Part shown: positions 58,708-64,000 of the stretch, one piece after another
How positions within the stretch are numbered: the stretch's first letter is position 1
How the letters are laid out: every line of letters starts with the position of its first letter
Source: Lachnospiraceae bacterium
GTDB taxonomy: Bacteria > Bacillota > Clostridia > Lachnospirales > Lachnospiraceae
Assembly: GCA_910574865.1 (NCBI GenBank)
Contig: CAJTDN010000009.1
Span: 124,001-188,000, forward strand
Length of the DNA: 64,000 bases
Direction: 5' to 3'
Notes under the pieces: generated by a model
What the model was told of the DNA's origin: nothing
The model's database searches: none
The model's input: the letters and a program-made list of their open reading frames with translations, nothing else
Translations under genes and position numbers: made by a program

Positions 58708-60740
58708 TGAAAAAGATAGGGATATTGATTCGGAAAGAAATGTTGGATATCCTGCGGGACAAGAAGACGTTGATCATGATGATACTGGTGCCAATCGTGT
58801 TGTATCCGCTTCTGATTATCGGGATGACGCTCGTGCTAAACAGCGTCATGTCCACTTCGGAGGAGGTGTCCTATACAGTTGGCTTTGACGGAGAGTATGC
58901 GGATGTCGTGGCGGATTTGCAAGAGGTGATGGCGCAAGATTCGGAAGAATTTGATGAGGACGTGGAATTTCTAGCCATGGACGAAGGCGGATCGTCCGCC
59001 GTCTTGGACGCGACGCTTCGATTCGAGACGGATTCGGACGGCCGCCTGCGGGCGGAAATCACTTATGATTCGACAGCGATGAATTCCGCGCATGTGTGCC
59101 GGATGCTGGAGGACGCGGTGGAAGGCTACCGGCAGAAGCTGGTGGTGGAAGGACTTGCGAAGCTTGATTTGGACGAGGATTTTCTCCATCCGATTATCTG
59201 TACGACGGTGGACGAGGTTTCGGAGGCGGAGAGCTTCGGGGTCAGCATCGGCGGCTCGATTGGCATGATGCTCATCGTGATGATTCTGATGGGCGCGCTT
59301 TACCCGGCCATAGACACGACCGCCGGGGAGAAGGAACGGGGAACGTTGGAGACACTTTTGACACTCCCGGTCACCAATTTCCAGATGATATTCAGCAAGT
59401 TCGTGTCCGTGGCAATCATCGCCTGCGTGACGGCATTGTTGTCATTGATTTCACTGGCCGGTTCCGTGTTGTTTTTGATATTTGGCGTGGCGGGGGACAT
59501 GGTGGTGGAGTTCGGGTTTTCTGCGACGGCGATGGTCGGCGCATTACCCATGCTTTTCCTGACGATGCTCGTGACGGCGCTCTTGTCCTCGGCACTTTGC
59601 ATGTGCTTCTGCGTGTTTGCCAAGAGCTTCAAGGAGGCGAACAATTACGTGACCCCGTTACTTCTGGTGGTGATGATTGCCTCCATGGCGGGGATGCTGC
59701 CGTCCGTCGAGCTGGATCAAAGGACGGTCCTGATTCCAATTGTCAATGTTTCTTTGATGATGAAGCAAGTGTTGTCCCAGCAGTTTAGCTTCGTGCTGGC
59801 CGGCGTGGCCAACCTCGTGAATCTGTGCGTAAGTATTTTGATTATCTGGTTTTTGGCAAAGATGTACGACAGCGAGAATATTTTGTTCGCGGACGGGTTT
59901 CGAAGCTTCCGTTTGTTCGTGAGGCGGTCGGACGTCAAGAAGGGAACCGTGCCGGACAACGGCGACGTGATGCTTGCCGTGACCGTGTTGTTCTTGTTGA
60001 TGATTTACGTGGGAAGCGCGGCCAGCGCGCGTCTTGGCTTCTGGGGGACGGCGGTGACGCAGCTGATGATATTGGCGGTACCGCTCCTCCTGGTCTGGTA
60101 CATGAAGTCGGACGTGAAGACGTTGTTTTCTTTAAATGCCCCAAGGAAAGGGACGGTGTTGGGGAGCGTTCTTTTATATTTGGGGACGTATTGCCTAATC
60201 ATGGTACTTAGCGTGGCATTGATGGTACTTTTCCCGGAGAGCATGGAAAACGTGGAACTGGCGTTTTCGCCGATTGCCGAGCAGCCGTTCGTGTTTATTC
60301 TTCTGGTGGTGGCATTGATGCCGGCGGTTGGCGAGGAATTCTTGTTCCGCGGCCTGATGTTTGGCAGTATCCGCGCAAATTGGCTGAAGCGTCATCCGAA
60401 GGAACCGGCCGTAAAGGGGGCGGTATATGCGATTTTGATTTCGGCGGCCGTGTTCGGCGTGTTCCACATGAGCCTCGCGAAATTCTTCACGACGTTTTTG
60501 CTGGGAGCGTTGTTCGCTTACATCGTGTATAGGACGGGGAGCATTTACGTGACGATGGGACTGCATTTTGTCAATAACGCGGTTTCCATGGCGGTGATGA
60601 AGTATCCCGAGGCGGTGGGGAAGGTATTGCCGTTCTTGATGGAGGAGGAATTGTCCATGGTGGAAATCGTCGGACTGTTGGCGGCGGGCGTGGTGCTTGC
60701 AGGATTGGGATTCATGTTACTTGGAAAGAAAAAGGAGTAA
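58704..60740 (+). CDS. NatB-like ABC permease fused to a CPBP intramembrane protease domain
   Basis: The 678-residue protein has a permease part (residues 1-390). It carries the NatB-type opening MMKKIGILIRKEMLDILRDK, a large extracytoplasmic loop and a bundle of helices with TAGEKERGTLETLLTLPV. The second part (~430-660) is a CPBP (Abi, CAAX-like) domain with the EExxxR motif VGEEFLFRGLMFG and the following histidine motif FGVFHMSLAKF. The fusion of a NatB permease to a CPBP protease is a known architecture in Firmicutes. The protease may process a peptide or the immunity target. It is translated with the ATPase (ATGA). Confidence 0.9.
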   Translation: MMKKIGILIRKEMLDILRDKKTLIMMILVPIVLYPLLIIGMTLVLNSVMSTSEEVSYTVGFDGEYADVVADLQEVMAQDSEEFDEDVEFLAMDEGGSSAVLDATLRFETDSDGRLRAEITYDSTAMNSAHVCRMLEDAVEGYRQKLVVEGLAKLDLDEDFLHPIICTTVDEVSEAESFGVSIGGSIGMMLIVMILMGALYPAIDTTAGEKERGTLETLLTLPVTNFQMIFSKFVSVAIIACVTALLSLISLAGSVLFLIFGVAGDMVVEFGFSATAMVGALPMLFLTMLVTALLSSALCMCFCVFAKSFKEANNYVTPLLLVVMIASMAGMLPSVELDQRTVLIPIVNVSLMMKQVLSQQFSFVLAGVANLVNLCVSILIIWFLAKMYDSENILFADGFRSFRLFVRRSDVKKGTVPDNGDVMLAVTVLFLLMIYVGSAASARLGFWGTAVTQLMILAVPLLLVWYMKSDVKTLFSLNAPRKGTVLGSVLLYLGTYCLIMVLSVALMVLFPESMENVELAFSPIAEQPFVFILLVVALMPAVGEEFLFRGLMFGSIRANWLKRHPKEPAVKGAVYAILISAAVFGVFHMSLAKFFTTFLLGALFAYIVYRTGSIYVTMGLHFVNNAVSMAVMKYPEAVGKVLPFLMEEELSMVEIVGLLAAGVVLAGLGFMLLGKKKE

Positions 60741-60747
60741 TCGGGCA

Positions 60748-61245
60748 TTGGCCCATGTCCTGGCAGGAAGAAGAGGGGCGGTATCGTTTTTGGTTTTGAG
60801 AGAGTGTATCTTTGGTATATTGTTGTTGGCGATGGCTTGGGTGGATTGGAAAAAGCGGATAATTCCAAACGGGCTCTTGCTGGCGGGAATCATCAATTGG
60901 GCGGCGTGGACGTATCTTTTAGGCGGATTTGACAAAAGGGCACTCTGCGTGGTGGTGGTTTCTGCCATCATCCCCTCGTGCGTCCTGATTTTGGTGTTGT
61001 TTTTGGAAAAGAGAAAAGGATGTCTGATGATGGGCGGCGGAGACGTCAAGCTGATGTTTGTCATGTCTCTTTACATGGATTGGTTGTTGCTTTTACGGGG
61101 GCTGCTTGTTGCCAGCGTTTTTGGGGTTGCCGTTTTCATGGTGCTTCGTAAAGGGAAGGACGAGGCCTTTCCGTTTGGTCCGTTTTTGGCGGCAGGATAT
61201 CTCGTGGCCTGCTGCCTGGGAAGTCAATGGCCAAAGGGGATGTGA
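60748..61245 (+). CDS. Prepilin peptidase-like A24 aspartic protease
   Basis: The 165-residue membrane protein is read from TTG at 60748, which has AAAAAGGAG upstream; the longer extension overlaps the previous gene. Two catalytic aspartates of type 4 prepilin peptidases are visible: Asp in AMAWVDWKKRIIPNG and GxGD-type GGGDVKLMF. Several helices are present. It is smaller than full prepilin peptidases and lacks the N-methyltransferase domain, so it resembles stand-alone A24 peptidases. There is no pilin gene in the window, so its substrate is unknown. Confidence 0.8.
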   Translation: MAHVLAGRRGAVSFLVLRECIFGILLLAMAWVDWKKRIIPNGLLLAGIINWAAWTYLLGGFDKRALCVVVVSAIIPSCVLILVLFLEKRKGCLMMGGGDVKLMFVMSLYMDWLLLLRGLLVASVFGVAVFMVLRKGKDEAFPFGPFLAAGYLVACCLGSQWPKGM

Positions 61246-61288
61246 ATTGGAGTGAGGCACGAAAGGAGGGGCGACTGGGGGAAATTTT

Positions 61289-61402
61289 ATGTTGACGGAA
61301 AAAGAAGTGGAAGCGTACTTGATGAAAGCCGGCTCCGATGGAAATGATGGTGAAGCGGCCACCCTTTTCGGGTTCCTTGTTTCCCCACCCCGTGAAAAGT
61401 AA
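61289..61402 (+). CDS. Small hypothetical ORF (37 aa)
   Basis: An ATG behind AAAGGAGGGGCGAC encodes MLTEKEVEAYLMKAGSDG and a short tail ending REK. It directly follows the prepilin peptidase gene and ends just ahead of a terminator. No family is recognised. It is a low-confidence gene supported by ribosome site and position only. Confidence 0.35.
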   Translation: MLTEKEVEAYLMKAGSDGNDGEAATLFGFLVSPPREK

Positions 61403-61405
61403 TCG

Positions 61406-61441
61406 ATGGTCAAAATCAAATCGGTTTTGACCATTTTTATA
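61406..61441 (+). terminator. Terminator
   Basis: ATGGTCAAAA (61406-61415) pairs with TTTTGACCAT, followed by TTTTTAT. It ends the operon that begins with the XRE regulator. Confidence 0.85.
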
Positions 61442-61515
61442 TTTCTTTTCTTTCATGTCTATGTTACAATGGATAGCGAAAAAAGTTCCCATAAGAGGAT
61501 TGAGGAAGTGAATCG

Positions 61516-63387
61516 GTGGAAAAAAAGAGCAAATATTGGCGGCGGCTGGACAACGCGGCGAAGCTGTTCACGGCGGCCAGCACGAAAAGGGACACCCGGG
61601 TTTTTCGCTTTTACTGTGAATTGAAGGAAGAGGTGCGGCCCGAGGTCTTGCAACAAGCCGTGGAGAGGGCGGTAGGGACGTATCCTTTGTTCTTGTCGGT
61701 GATGAGAAAGGGCATGTTCTGGAATTACCTGGAGCGAAGCGAGCTGCGACCGGTGGTTCGCGCGGAGTACAAGGAGCCGTGCAGCAGGCTATATTTTAAG
61801 GATAAGAACGCGTTGTTGTTTGAAGTGACGTATTATAAAAATAGGATTAATTTTGAGGCGTTCCACGTGTTGACGGACGGCACGGGCGCGATTGCGTTTT
61901 TGCGGGAACTGGTAAGTGATTATCTGTATCTGGCGTATCAGGAGGAGGGGCTTGCGCCGATTACCCTCGTGCCGGACGACGTGACCGTGCAAGACCACGA
62001 GGTGGACAGTTTTACGAAGTACTATTCGCCGGAACTAGGGAAACGTAAGCAGGCGAAGCCCCAGGCGCACGTTTTAAAAAGGGTGCGGAGGGAGAATGGG
62101 CAGTTGCAGGTTGGCGAGCGGGAGGTTTCCGTGAAAAACATCGTGGAACGGTCGCGGGAGCTTGGCGTGTCCGTGAGCGTGTTCATCACTACGGCGTTGC
62201 TCCTGGCCATCCACGAGGAGATGACGAAGGTGCAGGAACGATATCCCGTGGTCTTGATGGTTCCCGTGAACCTGCGCAATTTCTTTTCTTCGGAATCCAT
62301 GCTGAATTTTTTCAACTGGATTTTGCCCAAGCACAAGTTTGGCCGGGGCGATGACTCGTTCGAGGCGGTGCTTACGGAAGTCAGGCAGTATTTTAAGGAA
62401 GAATTGACGCAGGAGAAGATGGCGCGGCGGATGAGCGAACTGATTTCGCTGGAGGTGCATCCGGTCTTGCGATTTGCCCCGGCGGATTTGAAAAATTTGT
62501 GCATCCACGCGGGCGCGAAGTTTTCCGAGAGGGAATCGACGGCGGTGTTTTCCAACATGGGACCCATTGTCCTGCCGGATTCCTATGCTTCTTATATTGA
62601 ACGGTTCGGCTGCTTTACGAGCACTCCGAAACTGGAATTGTGCGTCATTTCGTTCCGGGACAAGATGTCATTCGGATTCACGTCCCGGTTTGACACGGAC
62701 AACATCCAGCGAAATTTTTACCGTATCCTGGAAGAGCAGAAGGTTGCTTCCGGGGTGATTGAGCCGGATTTCCCGGAGCCGGAGGTGCCAAGTAATCTTG
62801 AAATGACGGTGTACAAAAGCTACACGTTGGCATGCCTGGCACTGGTGCTGTTCATGGCCATCGTGGGAGTGAACCTGCACGGACAGGCCGTGGCCGGGGC
62901 GGCGGACAAAACGGCGGCGACGGCGAAGGTGATGACGGTGGCCAGGGCGCTCTTGTTTGCCGCCGGTGGCGTGGCCAGCATGTGGGTGGCTTCGTCGATT
63001 GGCTTTTTCAAGCGGCATAATTTGTTCAAGAATGCCGTCTGGCAGCTTGTCGTGATCAGCGTGGCCAGCGTGATTTGGGATTTTGTGACGGGGTGGCACG
63101 GGTGGTCGGTGGATTACGTGATTCCCGGGGTGAGCGCCGCCGTGCTTTTGACATTGATCGTGTTGGCCAGGGTGCAGAGGCGGATGCCGCGGGAATACAT
63201 GTTTTATTTCATGTTCACCGCCTGTTACGGGATGGTTTTGCCCTTTATCCTGGTGATGACTGGTATCCTGCACATGACGTGGGTCTGCATGATCTGCAGT
63301 GCCTCGTGCCTGTTGTTCCTGGTTTGGCTGATATCGTTCAAGGGCAGGGAATTTCGGGAGGAAATGCAGAAGAAGTTCCATGTGTGA
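61516..63387 (+). CDS. Condensation-type acyltransferase with C-terminal DUF6320 membrane domain
   Basis: The 623-residue protein is taken from GTG at 61516, with GAGGAAGTG upstream. The N-terminal ~420 residues look like a condensation/alcohol acetyltransferase domain: helices LQQAVERAVGTYPLFLSVM, the catalytic-type motif AFHVLTDGTGAIAFL (HxxxDG) and VVLMVPVNLRNFF. The C-terminal ~200 residues have six or more helices (YTLACLALVLFMAIVGVNL onward), matching DUF6320. It probably acylates a lipid or cell-surface glycan at the membrane. It is followed immediately by pyrC with a good ribosome site. Function is inferred from fold only. Confidence 0.8.
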   Translation: MEKKSKYWRRLDNAAKLFTAASTKRDTRVFRFYCELKEEVRPEVLQQAVERAVGTYPLFLSVMRKGMFWNYLERSELRPVVRAEYKEPCSRLYFKDKNALLFEVTYYKNRINFEAFHVLTDGTGAIAFLRELVSDYLYLAYQEEGLAPITLVPDDVTVQDHEVDSFTKYYSPELGKRKQAKPQAHVLKRVRRENGQLQVGEREVSVKNIVERSRELGVSVSVFITTALLLAIHEEMTKVQERYPVVLMVPVNLRNFFSSESMLNFFNWILPKHKFGRGDDSFEAVLTEVRQYFKEELTQEKMARRMSELISLEVHPVLRFAPADLKNLCIHAGAKFSERESTAVFSNMGPIVLPDSYASYIERFGCFTSTPKLELCVISFRDKMSFGFTSRFDTDNIQRNFYRILEEQKVASGVIEPDFPEPEVPSNLEMTVYKSYTLACLALVLFMAIVGVNLHGQAVAGAADKTAATAKVMTVARALLFAAGGVASMWVASSIGFFKRHNLFKNAVWQLVVISVASVIWDFVTGWHGWSVDYVIPGVSAAVLLTLIVLARVQRRMPREYMFYFMFTACYGMVLPFILVMTGILHMTWVCMICSASCLLFLVWLISFKGREFREEMQKKFHV

Positions 63388-63405
63388 CGGAAAGGAGAGA
63401 GGATT

Positions 63406-64000
63406 ATGTCGAGTTTGCTTATAAAAAGGGGCCACGTGGTCGATCCGCTGACGGGATTCGACGGCAGGTCGGACGTGCTGATTGTCGACGGGAAGATTGA
63501 GAGGCTTAGAAGCGGCCAGTCCGCGGAAGGGGTGGACGAGGTGATTGACGCTTTCGGATGTTACGTGATGCCGGGAATCATTGACATGCACGTGCATTTG
63601 CGGGATCCCGGGCTGACCTATAAGGAGACGCTCGAAACGGCCGGGATGGCGGCCGCGCGTGGCGGCGTTACGACGATGTGCGCGATGCCCAACACCAAGC
63701 CGGTAACGGACACGAAGGAGATGGTGGAAAAGCTCCACGAGAGGGCGGAAGCAAAATGTCCGGTGCACGTCATCCAGCTCGGTGCGGTGACCAAGGGGCA
63801 GCGGGGAGAAGAACTGTCCGACATCGAAGGGATGGCCGGGGCGGGATGCCATGCCATCAGCGAGGACGGCAAGTCCGTGATGAACGCGTCGCTCTACCGC
63901 CAGGGAATGAAGATGGCGAAGAAATGCGGGATTTCCGTGTTCGCCCACTGCGAGGACGCCACGCTGGTGGAAGGCGGCGTGATGAACGCCGGAAAGAGGG
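63406..64000 (+). CDS. pyrC: Dihydroorotase PyrC (5' part, cut by window end)
   Basis: The first ~198 residues are present, starting [17 protein letters not shown] after AAAGGAGAG. It closes carbamoyl-aspartate to dihydroorotate in pyrimidine synthesis. The zinc-binding HxH motif is in [13 protein letters not shown], and [17 protein letters not shown], the lysine/aspartate region EDGKSVMN and the His of FAHCEDA are visible. The frame is open at the right edge, so the C-terminal half is outside the window. Confidence 0.95.
   Translation, partial: MSSLLIKRGHVVDPLTGFDGRSDVLIVDGKIERLRSGQSAEGVDEVIDAFGCYVMPGIIDMHVHLRDPGLTYKETLETAGMAAARGGVTTMCAMPNTKPVTDTKEMVEKLHERAEAKCPVHVIQLGAVTKGQRGEELSDIEGMAGAGCHAISEDGKSVMNASLYRQGMKMAKKCGISVFAHCEDATLVEGGVMNAGKR

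Noticed and set aside
1-64000. CRISPR arrays
   Set aside because: The repeat arrays found (20-bp, 10-bp, 36-bp and 15-bp) have no unique spacers of constant length, and no cas genes are present.

Overview
The window looks like a Lachnospiraceae (Clostridia) chromosome. The evidence is the AGGAGG-type ribosome sites throughout, YesM/YesN/YesL-type carbohydrate systems, LplA/B/C-type ABC importers, DUF5688 and SpoVG-like proteins, a DUF6320 condensation protein and a BioY-type biotin transporter. Genus is not decidable from sequence alone. The left 14.8 kb are visibly richer in G+C than the rest, and a short restriction-modification cassette near 28-29.5 kb is visibly richer in A+T; both look acquired.

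1-14.8 kb is the right-hand part of an integrative and conjugative element (ICE). In order it holds the last codons of an upstream transfer gene, a CHAP-domain wall hydrolase with a membrane segment, two small transfer-region genes, a candidate oriT with stacked inverted repeats and a long array of short repeats, an RHH-like protein, MobC, a MOBP-type relaxase, a 10-bp-phased repeat array, a DUF5688 protein, a type I toxin-antitoxin module (holin-like toxin plus convergent antisense RNA), a coiled-coil protein, a tandem SpoVG-like protein, an ArdC-type antirestriction protein, a PcfB-like protein and the VirD4 coupling protein. It ends at a displaced 3' tRNA-Lys fragment (14750-14794), which I read as the chromosomal attachment site. 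The integrase and the rest of the type IV secretion system must lie to the left of the window.

15-25 kb: tRNA-Leu(UAG), an MFS exporter, a large alpha/beta-hydrolase-like protein, and a complete sugar ABC importer (lipoprotein plus two permeases, no ATPase, as is usual when MsmX-type ATPases are shared) followed by a second lipoprotein. 25-27.8 kb: bioY-bioB-bioD behind a long structured leader RNA. 27.8-29.5 kb: a C5-cytosine methyltransferase followed by a truncated HgiDII/BbrUII-like restriction ATPase, a decayed restriction-modification system.

29.8-52.2 kb is a carbohydrate-sensing and catabolic region. It holds a YesM/YesN two-component system with a solute-binding lipoprotein, a GH30 glycosidase divergent from an AraC regulator, YesL, a DUF362 protein, a TetR regulator, a class II ketose-bisphosphate aldolase, an AraC regulator with a PocR sensor domain, and a likely operon of L-fucose-isomerase-like protein, FGGY kinase and DUF4432 epimerase. 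It closes with a solute-binding lipoprotein coupled to a 1318-residue hybrid sensor kinase. The isomerase, kinase, aldolase and epimerase suggest uptake, mutarotation, isomerisation and phosphorylation of a sugar I cannot name.

52.3-64 kb: a MarR regulator with a heterodimeric ABC exporter; an XRE regulator, membrane protein, ABC ATPase and a NatB permease fused to a CPBP protease domain; a small prepilin-type peptidase; a membrane condensation-domain protein; and the start of pyrC, cut by the window end. Intergenic stretches contain several structured repeats, strong hairpin terminators and promoters, listed individually.
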